A stretch of 64,000 nt of DNA from Fusibacter tunisiensis (GTDB lineage Bacteria > Bacillota > Clostridia > Peptostreptococcales > Acidaminobacteraceae), in contig NZ_JAFBDT010000007.1 in assembly GCF_016908355.1 (NCBI RefSeq), positions 27,218-91,217 on the forward strand, read 5' to 3'. Below, in pieces: positions 34,922 to 42,947 of the stretch (positions are counted from its first letter, which is position 1; the number at the start of each line of letters is the position of its first letter). The notes under the pieces were generated by a model. The model searched no databases and had not been told where the DNA came from. It saw only the letters and a list, made by a program, of their open reading frames with translations. A program made the position numbers and the translations under genes.

Positions 34922-36295
34922 TTATTCTCCGTGTTTATGGCGCCAACCTTGAATTTCACGGTCTACTTCTTCAATTATCGAAACTTGTTTCTCCCAAAAT
35001 TCTGGCTCTGCCAATGCTCTTAAAGCCTCAACTGATTTACCTTGTTGTTCTACCCATGTATAGTATTTTAAATTGTGCCATCTTAGTCTATTGTAACGGT
35101 CGCCCTCAAAGAAATAGGCCGGTTCTTGCCCCTTAACGGTCTTCTGATAAAGCGAAGGTACATTTTCCATAGTCACATCTGGCATTTTAGCCATAACCGA
35201 CTCATACCTGTCTATAGCATCTGTGGCAACTGTGAGTATATTTTCGCCTTCACTAAGGCCATAGTACTTTGCCGTTTTAATGGCGCCAATCACATTGGCA
35301 CACCCTGAAATTCCCAACTTATCTGACATGAACTCAACCAAATCAGGATCAACAAATTGTTTGAGATAAGCCTTTCCTGTCTTAGAGGTTATTAGCTTAA
35401 GAAGGTCTTTAGCGTCCATTTCATCGATTTGAACAACACCATCCATATTCATAACATTGTGAATCCAAGTAACATGTTTGTCACCAATGCCCTGAATATC
35501 ATGTCCACCGAATCCATTTAAGGATAAAGTTGGACATTGAACCGGTTCTCCTGCCACTATTTTACATTCTGGAAAAACTTTTTTAACCAAATCGCCACTG
35601 GCAATTGTACCCGCAGAGCCTACTGTCAATACAACAGAAGCAATGCGTCCGTTTCCAATTTTCTTTTCTTTTACAAGTTCAACCATACTGTTTCCGGTTA
35701 CATAATAGTGAAAACGATAATTCCCAAAAGCTTCAAATTGGTTGAGAATCCTTATTCTTTCTGGATCTTTAGCCTTCAGTTCATGTGTTTTATCATATAT
35801 TTCCTTAACATTGGATTCACATCCTGGTGTCGGAATCACATCCGCACCATAGGTGCGAATCAAATCAAATCGCTCCTGAGACATTTCTTCCGGTAGAATC
35901 ACCAAAGAATGATAACGCATACGGGAGCTTACCCAAGCACCGCCCACACCATAGTTTCCTGTGGAAGGCCAAACCATTATGTGCTTTTCAGGATCAACTT
36001 CGCCTGACACCACCTGTTCCACCAAAACAGAATAAGTTGGTCCAACTTTATGGGATCCTGAGGGAAAATCTTTTGCGTAAAGTACAATAATATTGGCATC
36101 AACCCCAGTAAATGCCTTTGGCAATATAAAATAACGCACATCGTTATTAAAGTCTCGCCACGTGATGTTGAATAAGTTAACTGGATCCAGCGGATCTTCT
36201 TTCGATGCCGTTTCTGCTTTTTTTCGAATTGCCGGATCAATTTTCCACGGGTGCAACATTTCTTCATATGTAGGTCCAATAATAGGTGTAATCAT
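34922..36295 (-). CDS. Cysteine synthase-like PLP enzyme
   Basis: This 457-residue fold-type II PLP enzyme has the Lys Schiff-base motif DFPSGSHKVGPTYS (about 75-88), the phosphate-binding VWPSTGNYGVGGAW (about 106-119) and a Gly-rich LTVGSAGTIASG (about 220). It belongs to a PLP lyase group whose members I remember as unassigned. It sits where E. coli has YgeX (diaminopropionate ammonia-lyase), but its sequence does not look like YgeX and it is longer. A beta-elimination or deaminating role on the amino-acid end product is inferred. Gaps to its neighbours are 2 and 8 bases. Confidence 0.78.
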   Translation of the reverse strand: MITPIIGPTYEEMLHPWKIDPAIRKKAETASKEDPLDPVNLFNITWRDFNNDVRYFILPKAFTGVDANIIVLYAKDFPSGSHKVGPTYSVLVEQVVSGEVDPEKHIMVWPSTGNYGVGGAWVSSRMRYHSLVILPEEMSQERFDLIRTYGADVIPTPGCESNVKEIYDKTHELKAKDPERIRILNQFEAFGNYRFHYYVTGNSMVELVKEKKIGNGRIASVVLTVGSAGTIASGDLVKKVFPECKIVAGEPVQCPTLSLNGFGGHDIQGIGDKHVTWIHNVMNMDGVVQIDEMDAKDLLKLITSKTGKAYLKQFVDPDLVEFMSDKLGISGCANVIGAIKTAKYYGLSEGENILTVATDAIDRYESVMAKMPDVTMENVPSLYQKTVKGQEPAYFFEGDRYNRLRWHNLKYYTWVEQQGKSVEALRALAEPEFWEKQVSIIEEVDREIQGWRHKHGE

Positions 36296-36303
36296 AGCGC
36301 CTC

Positions 36304-37266
36304 CTAAAGGGTTAATGCCATAACTGCCTTTGCAGTATGCAATCTATTTTCTGCTTCTTGATAAACGATTGACTGTGACCCATCAATAATCGAGTCTTCC
36401 ACTTCATTCCCTCTATCCGCCGGTAAAGCGTGCATATAAACAGCTTTTTCGTCAGCAAGGGCCATAACACTCTCTGTGCACTTCCAGTCTTTAAAATCTT
36501 CAATTGAAACATTTGGAATTTTTCCACTCCATGAACCCCAATTTTTAGGAATGACCACGTCCGCATCCTTATAGGCCGATTCCATATCATCTGTTACAAC
36601 AAAACTGCCATTATAAAGGCGTGCATTTTCTTTGGCCTCTTCAATAACCCAATCTGGCAGTTCAAATCCTTTAGGATGTGCCAGGGTTACTTGCATGCCA
36701 AAACGCGGAAATAATAAAGCCTGTGTCAAAGGGACACTTATTGGTTTTTTATGACTTGTTGCATAGGCCCAAATAATTGAAACTTTTAGCCCATCTGTTT
36801 TCTTTTTAACTTCACGAATTGTCATAAGGTCTGCAACACCTTGCATTGGATGGTACAAATCACATTGAAGATTGATCACAGGTCGAGACGCATATTTTGC
36901 CATTTCGTTCAAATACGCATTTCCTAGCCCCCAATTGCAATATCTACAAGCAATTCCATGTCCAAAACTGGACAATATAACACCTGTATCTTTAGCCGAC
37001 TCACCATGACTAATTTGCATGGTAGAAGTATCCAAATAATTTGCATGGCCACCCAGTTGCGCCATACCCATTTCCATAGAGTTCCGGGTTCTTGTTGAAG
37101 CTTCAAAAAACATAAGCGCTATGGTTTTATACTGGAGAAGTGGTGTTGGTTCGCCCATATAAAAACGTCTTTTGAGATCAGATGCAACATCCAAAACCAT
37201 TTCTATTTCAGCGTTGGTCCACTCTCTTAATGTAATAAAATGTTTCCCTTTTAAATGACTATACAT
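36304..37266 (-). CDS. ygeW: YgeW-like carbamoyltransferase
   Basis: This 320-residue enzyme of the aspartate/ornithine carbamoyltransferase fold has the carbamoyl-phosphate loop FEASTRTRNSMEMG (about 54-67), CDLYHPMQGVADLMTI (about 135-150) and the domain-2 HALPADRGNEVEDSIIDG (about 282-299). Unlike OTC, it lacks the usual ornithine-binding motif HCLP and carries HALPADRG, matching the YgeW-type family. It transfers carbamoyl to phosphate from a ureido compound, giving carbamoyl phosphate usable for ATP. It overlaps YgeY by 8 bases. Confidence 0.9.
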   Translation of the reverse strand: MYSHLKGKHFITLREWTNAEIEMVLDVASDLKRRFYMGEPTPLLQYKTIALMFFEASTRTRNSMEMGMAQLGGHANYLDTSTMQISHGESAKDTGVILSSFGHGIACRYCNWGLGNAYLNEMAKYASRPVINLQCDLYHPMQGVADLMTIREVKKKTDGLKVSIIWAYATSHKKPISVPLTQALLFPRFGMQVTLAHPKGFELPDWVIEEAKENARLYNGSFVVTDDMESAYKDADVVIPKNWGSWSGKIPNVSIEDFKDWKCTESVMALADEKAVYMHALPADRGNEVEDSIIDGSQSIVYQEAENRLHTAKAVMALTL

Positions 37267-38431
37267 AAGTCCCCTCCTCTAGTTCAGAAATAAATGCCAT
37301 GTAGGTTTCCACAGCCTGAACCAAATCTAACTTTCTTATTTTTTCATTCGGCGCATGGGCTTCTGCCTCATCGCCCGGTCCGTAACCCACACATGGTATG
37401 CCCTTCATCCCCATAATGGAAACCCCATTTGTGGAAAACGTCCACTTATCCGTACTGGGTTTTTGACCTTGAATTTTGTAATGAGCCGTTTCCATGGCCC
37501 TTACTATGCCGTGATTTTCCGGTATGGTCCAAGTTGGAAAGTAACATGGCACATCTGGCACATATCCCTTATAAGAAGGTTTATTGTATCTGTACATTTC
37601 AACCTTTCTTTCCGCCCCTTTCAACGCTTCAATTTCACCAATTGCTGTATCCGCAGTTTCGCCTGCGGTTAACCGTCGATCTATAGAAATAGAACATCCG
37701 TCAGCCACAGCACATCTCGATGGCGCTGTTGAAAAAATTTCAGACACCACCAGAGTTCCTTTCCCAAGAAAATCGTCTGGTTTCAATGCGCCGTTTAATT
37801 GATCAAGTTCATCTATAATTTTAGCCATTTTATAGATTGCATTGTCTCCTCTTTCAGGTGCAGACCCATGTGCGCTGATACCATCCACAGAAACACGTAT
37901 TTCCATACGTCCCCTATGGCCTCTATAGACCCTTAAAGAAGTCGGCTCTGTTAGAACTACAAATTCAGGGGTCAATACCCCTTCGTTTAAAATATATTGC
38001 CAGCAAAGACCATCACAATCTTCTTCTTGTACAGAGCCAACCACCCAAACCTGCCAATTGTTTAAAAGATCCATTTTCTTGGCCAAGGCTGCCGCATGCA
38101 TGGCTGAAACAAAACCTCCGGTTTGGTCGGATGCCCCCCTTCCAAAAATATGCGTTTCATCTTCTTTACCCGTAAAAGGGTCAAAAGTCCACTGCTTAGG
38201 ATTACCAACATCTACTGTATCAATGTGGCCATCAAATGCCATAATTCTTTTCCCCGATCCAACTCGGCCCAGTATGTTCCCCATACCATCAATCTTGATT
38301 TCATCAAAATCAAGGTCTTGCATCATCCTTTTAATAGCTTCAATTACAGCACCTTCTTCACTGCTTAAAGAAGGGATTGCAATGAGAGCCCTCAAATCCT
38401 TGTAAATCTGATTAATCAATTCCCTTTTCAA
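37259..38431 (-). CDS. ygeY: YgeY-like M20 deacetylase/peptidase
   Basis: This 390-residue metallohydrolase has FDGHIDTVDVG (first zinc ligand, about 68-78), FGRGASDQTGGFV (bridging Asp, about 95-107), VGSVQEEDCDG (catalytic Glu, about 129) and EPTSLRVYRGHRG (about 159). This matches YgeY of the M20 family. It starts with TTG after GGAGGTGAATC and overlaps the set C FAD gene by 20 bases. It cleaves a C-N bond in an open-chain purine derivative, probably just before the carbamoyl-transfer step. The precise bond is inferred. Confidence 0.9.
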   Translation of the reverse strand: MKRELINQIYKDLRALIAIPSLSSEEGAVIEAIKRMMQDLDFDEIKIDGMGNILGRVGSGKRIMAFDGHIDTVDVGNPKQWTFDPFTGKEDETHIFGRGASDQTGGFVSAMHAAALAKKMDLLNNWQVWVVGSVQEEDCDGLCWQYILNEGVLTPEFVVLTEPTSLRVYRGHRGRMEIRVSVDGISAHGSAPERGDNAIYKMAKIIDELDQLNGALKPDDFLGKGTLVVSEIFSTAPSRCAVADGCSISIDRRLTAGETADTAIGEIEALKGAERKVEMYRYNKPSYKGYVPDVPCYFPTWTIPENHGIVRAMETAHYKIQGQKPSTDKWTFSTNGVSIMGMKGIPCVGYGPGDEAEAHAPNEKIRKLDLVQAVETYMAFISELEEGTYV

Positions 38432-39239
38432 AATGATTCACCTCCAGCCAATTTTTAAGTAAATTTGTTGCAACTGTTTCTTTATATGATTTTGTAGACC
38501 TTTTATCGTCATGACTTTCATAAAGTGCTTCATATCCTTGAATGATTTCATCAAAAGGAACACCTTTTGCAATTTTATGCTCCATGGCCCTTGACCGGAT
38601 AACCGTGTCATTTAAAGCACCAATTGCCACCCTCACATCTGTTTGTGTCCGAACGGCTAAAAAGGAAACTTTGGAGAGAATGCTTGCACGTCTTTGTCCC
38701 ATCTTTTCATAAACAAATGTGTCACATTTAATTTTAGGCAAAATAATTTCAGTGAGCAGTTCATCAGGACGTCTTGAAGTTGTGTATTTTTTGACAATAA
38801 ACTCTTGAATTGAAATTTCACGCGTCTCATTTAAGGATCTTAAAACAAGACGGGCATCGGCAAGATAAAGTGGGGGCAGTAAGTCCGCAACACTGGCTGC
38901 ATTTACAATATTGCCGCCCAAAGTTGCTGCATTTCTTATAGCAGGTGTTGCCATTTGTGACACCACAGCTTTAAAATAGTTAGGCAATACTTTTGAACTG
39001 GCTGCCTGAGCCTGTGTAACCAAAGCGCCCATATGATAGGCCTCTTCGTCAACCCAAATGCGCTTAAGCGAATCTAGATGACTGATAAGAAGAACGTCTC
39101 CTTTAAAATGCCGGGTTGAACCCTGCCAATTTCGCGCCCTAATCATGAGGTCAGTTCCGCCTGCAAGTGGGCTATAAGTCTTTTTATGCATATATTCGAG
39201 CGCTTCATCAAGTGTACTTGGCATAATGGTTTCAAACAC
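38412..39239 (-). CDS. Molybdenum hydroxylase set C, FAD-binding subunit
   Basis: This FAD subunit of 275 residues has the classical AGGTDLMIRARNW (about 22-34) and NAATLGGNIVNAASVADLLPPL (landmark LGGNIVNA, about 103) with a typical C-terminal domain. It starts with GTG directly after the 2Fe-2S stop (TAAGTG), with GGAGGTGG upstream. The YgeY start lies 20 bases inside its end. It resembles xanthine dehydrogenase YgfM-type FAD subunits, fitting a purine hydroxylase. Confidence 0.9.
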   Translation of the reverse strand: MFETIMPSTLDEALEYMHKKTYSPLAGGTDLMIRARNWQGSTRHFKGDVLLISHLDSLKRIWVDEEAYHMGALVTQAQAASSKVLPNYFKAVVSQMATPAIRNAATLGGNIVNAASVADLLPPLYLADARLVLRSLNETREISIQEFIVKKYTTSRRPDELLTEIILPKIKCDTFVYEKMGQRRASILSKVSFLAVRTQTDVRVAIGALNDTVIRSRAMEHKIAKGVPFDEIIQGYEALYESHDDKRSTKSYKETVATNLLKNWLEVNHFEKGID

Positions 39240-39698
39240 TTATTCCACCTCCTCTTGTAACAATTGGACTGCTTTAAAAATGGTTTGATACCCTGTACAT
39301 CTGCAAAGATTGCCTGAAAGTGCCAATTTCACATCTTCAAGAGAATGTTTCTCCCCAGTCTTGAGCAATGCATAAGTTGCCATTACCATGCCAGGTGTAC
39401 AAAAGCCGCATTGAACTGCGCCTGCTTTAACAAAGGCCTCTTCTATGCGTTTATAAATCTCTCTTTCTTTAAATTGTTCAATGGTCTCTACTGATTTTCC
39501 AATAACATTGCCAACAGGTACAAGGCACGAATTGTAGATTTCATCGTCTATTAACACCATACATGCGCCACATTCACCTTCTTGACAGCTTTCCTTAGTT
39601 CCTGTAAGTCCCTGATCCACCCTGATTACATCCAAAAGTCGTCGCGTCAAATCTTTTGGGACTTCAACTTCTTGAGTGTTTAATTTGAATTTTTCCAT
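39240..39698 (-). CDS. Molybdenum hydroxylase set C, 2Fe-2S subunit
   Basis: This iron-sulfur subunit of 152 residues has SCQEGECGACMVLIDD with a fourth Cys (YNSC), then VQCGFCTPGMVMA and GNLCRCTGYQT. All eight Cys residues are present. It lies directly between the molybdenum (19-base overlap) and FAD subunit genes. AAAGGA is upstream of the ATG. It transfers electrons from the molybdenum centre to FAD. Confidence 0.91.
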   Translation of the reverse strand: MEKFKLNTQEVEVPKDLTRRLLDVIRVDQGLTGTKESCQEGECGACMVLIDDEIYNSCLVPVGNVIGKSVETIEQFKEREIYKRIEEAFVKAGAVQCGFCTPGMVMATYALLKTGEKHSLEDVKLALSGNLCRCTGYQTIFKAVQLLQEEVE

Positions 39699-41785
39699 AC
39701 GCTAAGTGTCCTTTCTATGATTTCAGGTGTAACTGGAATGGTAAATGTTTCATGACCAATTGCGTCTTCAATAGCCGCAGAAATTGCGGGTGCAACACCA
39801 ACCAAAGTCAATTCGCCAACTGCCTTGGCGCCAAATGGGCCATCCTCATATGGATTAATCACCCATTCAACAGTCATTTCAGGTATATCCATAGGCGTTG
39901 GAATTGGATAACTTGAAAAAGCAAACTGCTCAATAAAGCCCCCTTTGGAAGTCATGTGTTCCATCAAGGCATACCCCAAACCCTGAATCATGCCACCATG
40001 GGCCTGACCTTCAGACATTTGTTCATCTATAGGCCGTCCAACATCATAACAGCTCCAAATATGGGTACATTTCACTTCATAAGTCAAAGGATTTACTTCA
40101 ACACGCGCAATTAATGCAACCCAAGAGTAAGCCAGATAGGCATTGCCTTTAAAAGTTTCCTGATCCCAAACCACATAATCTGGCTTTTTATAGGATTCAA
40201 CTGCAGTGTAGGTCCCTAATTCTTGTAGATGTGGCTTTAGATCAAGGGCTGCACGGTACAATAACGCCCCAACGACCATGGTTGTTCTTGAGGCAACTGT
40301 TGGTCCTGAGTCTGGAACTTTTGAAGTATCCGGTATTTCATACTTTACACGGCTAATAGGGATTTCCAGTGCGCTTGCCACTATTTTTGAAAGTGCCGTT
40401 ATAGCACCTTGTCCCATTTCAACATTTGAAACCAATATAGTCACCATGCCATCTGCTTCTTTACGTAAATGAACCACTGCTTTTATATGAGCCGCTTCTC
40501 CATCACCAGTAAATCCACCCCCATGAGGGACAACTGCAACGCCATAGCCGACCCATTTCTGTTTTTTTTCAGAAGCCATATTCGCTTCTGCTAATTTTCG
40601 ACACTTATCTGACAATTCGTGCAGTGGAATATGTTCATGAAAAATCCCCTCTGTGCTGGTTGGGTCTCCTTCCACAACAAAATGATTTTCTCTAAACGTC
40701 ATTGGGTCTAAATTTAGTCGATTGGCCAAATGTGTCATGTGAAGTTCAAGTGCATATAGGCTTTGAGGTGCACCAAACCCTCTAAAGGCACCTGTAAACA
40801 CATTATTGGTACGAACTGTTTTGCCTTCAATTCTCAAATGGTCCACCTTGTAGGCCCCTGTCATTGTAAGTAAGGCACGTTGTAAAACAACATCACTAAG
40901 GCCCAAGTAGCCTCCAGCGTCTAAGAGAATTTCCATTTCCATCCCTTGTATCTTCTGGTTCTTAACATATGATTTTACATAGATACGCGCAGGATGGCGT
41001 TTGGTTGAAAAGGCAATATCTTCTCGGCGATCGAGGATCAACTGCACAGGTTTTTTCAATTTGTAGGCAGCAGTTGCAACCTGACAGGCTAAAAGTGATG
41101 GGTATTCTTCTTTTCCGCCAAATGCGCCACCGGTGGTTGCTTGAATAACACGCAACCTATCTTCATTCCATCCCGTCATGTGTTTTAAGGCATTCAATAT
41201 GTAATAAGGGCACTGCATAGACCCTTCCACTATGATAACCCCTTCTTCAAAGCGACCAATCATACCTTGTTTTTCCATATAAAGTTGTTCTTGATAGGGG
41301 GTTCTGAACGTTTCCTCCAAAACAAAATCGTATTCTATCGTGTTGAGATTCCCCTTTTCAATGGTGTGTGCCGTCAAAATATTCGAGGGAACTTTAGAAG
41401 CTGTGTCAAGGTCAAAGAATGGGTCCTCTTCAAGGATATAATCAATTTCAATACCTTCCATATATCTTAAAACAGCGTCTTTATCCGAACCAACAATCAA
41501 TGCGATTGGCTCACCAGCATAATAAATTGTTTCATTTGAAAACACTGGCATTGCTGTATCAATCATAGAGACTTCATTGTTTAAAATAACATCTTTAGAA
41601 TCAATCACATAAATGCCCTGGGGACACTCTGGATATTTGATTTGGTTTATTCTCGCCCTTGCATGATCAGATCTTAATGTTTTAGCATAGAGCATTTCAG
41701 GATAGACCTTGTCTTCAATATATTTTGCCATCCCCCTAATTTTTGCTCTCGAATCAATGCGTTCAACAGAATCCGTAATCTTCAT
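39680..41785 (-). CDS. Molybdenum hydroxylase set C, purine hydroxylase-type molybdopterin subunit
   Basis: This 701-residue catalytic subunit is the first gene of the 13-gene operon. Visible are RTPYQEQLYMEKQGMIG (about 165), a variant of the xanthine dehydrogenase QExxYLE substrate loop; TGGAFGGKEEYPS (about 218); the Arg in TGAFRGFGAPQS (about 335); VEMGQGAITAL (about 455); and the catalytic Glu in GPFGAKAVGELT (about 655). It is slightly shorter than usual. It looks closest to xanthine/purine hydroxylase XdhD types. GGGAGG precedes the ATG. Whether it uses the labile selenium cofactor known in purinolytic clostridia cannot be seen here. Confidence 0.9.
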   Translation of the reverse strand: MKITDSVERIDSRAKIRGMAKYIEDKVYPEMLYAKTLRSDHARARINQIKYPECPQGIYVIDSKDVILNNEVSMIDTAMPVFSNETIYYAGEPIALIVGSDKDAVLRYMEGIEIDYILEEDPFFDLDTASKVPSNILTAHTIEKGNLNTIEYDFVLEETFRTPYQEQLYMEKQGMIGRFEEGVIIVEGSMQCPYYILNALKHMTGWNEDRLRVIQATTGGAFGGKEEYPSLLACQVATAAYKLKKPVQLILDRREDIAFSTKRHPARIYVKSYVKNQKIQGMEMEILLDAGGYLGLSDVVLQRALLTMTGAYKVDHLRIEGKTVRTNNVFTGAFRGFGAPQSLYALELHMTHLANRLNLDPMTFRENHFVVEGDPTSTEGIFHEHIPLHELSDKCRKLAEANMASEKKQKWVGYGVAVVPHGGGFTGDGEAAHIKAVVHLRKEADGMVTILVSNVEMGQGAITALSKIVASALEIPISRVKYEIPDTSKVPDSGPTVASRTTMVVGALLYRAALDLKPHLQELGTYTAVESYKKPDYVVWDQETFKGNAYLAYSWVALIARVEVNPLTYEVKCTHIWSCYDVGRPIDEQMSEGQAHGGMIQGLGYALMEHMTSKGGFIEQFAFSSYPIPTPMDIPEMTVEWVINPYEDGPFGAKAVGELTLVGVAPAISAAIEDAIGHETFTIPVTPEIIERTLSVWKNSN

Positions 41786-41829
41786 ATTTTCCCTCCCTAT
41801 CCATTTAATGGCTGCCGAATTCTTATAAT

Positions 41830-41882
41830 TCTGAATATTCAGACTTTTATTTTATCGTACCTAATTATTGAAAAACATTCAA
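41830..41882 (-). promoter_or_regulatory. Promoter and palindromic operator of the large purine operon
   Basis: On the minus strand, TTGAAT (41877-41882) and TACGAT (41854-41859) are 17 bases apart. About 11 bases downstream is the perfect 14-base palindrome TCTGAATATTCAGA (41830-41843), placed to block transcription if bound. It is about 45 bases before the start codon. Confidence 0.55.
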
Positions 41883-41937
41883 TCAAAAATCTTAAAATAT
41901 GTTAAAATAGAACAATGAATACTTGAAGGAGAAGGCT

Positions 41938-42879
41938 ATGATTCAATTTTTGATTCGCTTTTTTATAAAAAATTATGAGTCTGTGGATCAACCCAGTGTA
42001 AGGGAACACTATGGTATCCTTTCTGGCGTTTTAGGACTTATCTGTAATTTACTGCTTTTTTTTATTAAACTTACCATTGGTCTGCTTATGAATAGCATAG
42101 CCATTTTATCGGACGCCTTTAACAACTTTACCGATATGGGTGCATCACTGGTTATACTTGTGGGGGCAAAAATGAGCAATAAACGCGCAGACAAGGAACA
42201 CCCCTATGGGCATGGCCGATATGAGTATATTGCCTCTTTAGTGATTGCTTTTATTATCCTATTGGTAGGACTTGAACTTTTTAAAAGCGCCTTTTCAAAA
42301 ATTTTGACACCTGAGCCTGTAACCTTCAAATGGTCACTTATTATCATTCTTATAGCCTCTATTGCTGTCAAGCTATGGATGTTTAGTTACAACCGCTATA
42401 TTGGTAAAAAAATCGATTCAAGTGTCAACCGGGCAACAGCAGTTGACAGTTTAAATGATGTGGTTGCCACCAGTGCTGTTATTTTCTCTGCTGTTGTGGG
42501 CAATTATGTGGATTTCCCCATTGATGGCATTGCAGGCGTTATTGTTTCGGTTATGATTGTAAAAACTGGTTATGATGTTGCAAAAGATACTGTGAATCTT
42601 TTACTCGGTACATCTCCAAGTCAAGAAACGGTAGACAGGATTACAACACTTATTTTAGAAAACAATCATATTGGTGGCTTACACGATTTAAAGGTCCACG
42701 ATTATGGCCCTGGTCGTAAAATTGCCTCTGTGCACGTGGAGATCTCTGAACAAATGAATCTGATAGAGGCCCATCATGAAATCGACCTCTTAGAACAGAA
42801 AATACTTTCTGAAATGGGAATAGATATCGTCATACATGTGGACCCCGTTTCAAATAGTGGCATGTCTCCAATACTCTAA
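41938..42879 (+). CDS. Cation diffusion facilitator (CDF) efflux protein
   Basis: This 313-residue membrane transporter has six helices. The transmembrane metal site is visible as ILSDAFNNFTDMG (a DxxxN/D variant in helix 2), and helix 5 carries AVDSLNDVVATS. The loop KRADKEHPYGHGRYEY is typical of CDF proteins, and the C-terminal cytoplasmic domain (about 205-313) has VHVDP. It exports zinc, iron, cobalt or manganese; specificity is not evident. I chose ATG at 41938 because AAGGAG precedes it; a TTG start at 41923 would place the ribosome site inside the gene. Confidence 0.9.
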   Translation: MIQFLIRFFIKNYESVDQPSVREHYGILSGVLGLICNLLLFFIKLTIGLLMNSIAILSDAFNNFTDMGASLVILVGAKMSNKRADKEHPYGHGRYEYIASLVIAFIILLVGLELFKSAFSKILTPEPVTFKWSLIIILIASIAVKLWMFSYNRYIGKKIDSSVNRATAVDSLNDVVATSAVIFSAVVGNYVDFPIDGIAGVIVSVMIVKTGYDVAKDTVNLLLGTSPSQETVDRITTLILENNHIGGLHDLKVHDYGPGRKIASVHVEISEQMNLIEAHHEIDLLEQKILSEMGIDIVIHVDPVSNSGMSPIL

Positions 42880-42947
42880 AAAAGACTATCCATTTTTATA
42901 ATTTTATCTTATAATATTTAGGTAATCTAAATATTTGGAGGTGTCCT

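Noticed and set aside
41923..41937. TTG start for the CDF protein
   Set aside because: The ribosome site AAGGAG would be inside the gene, and ATG 41938 fits it.
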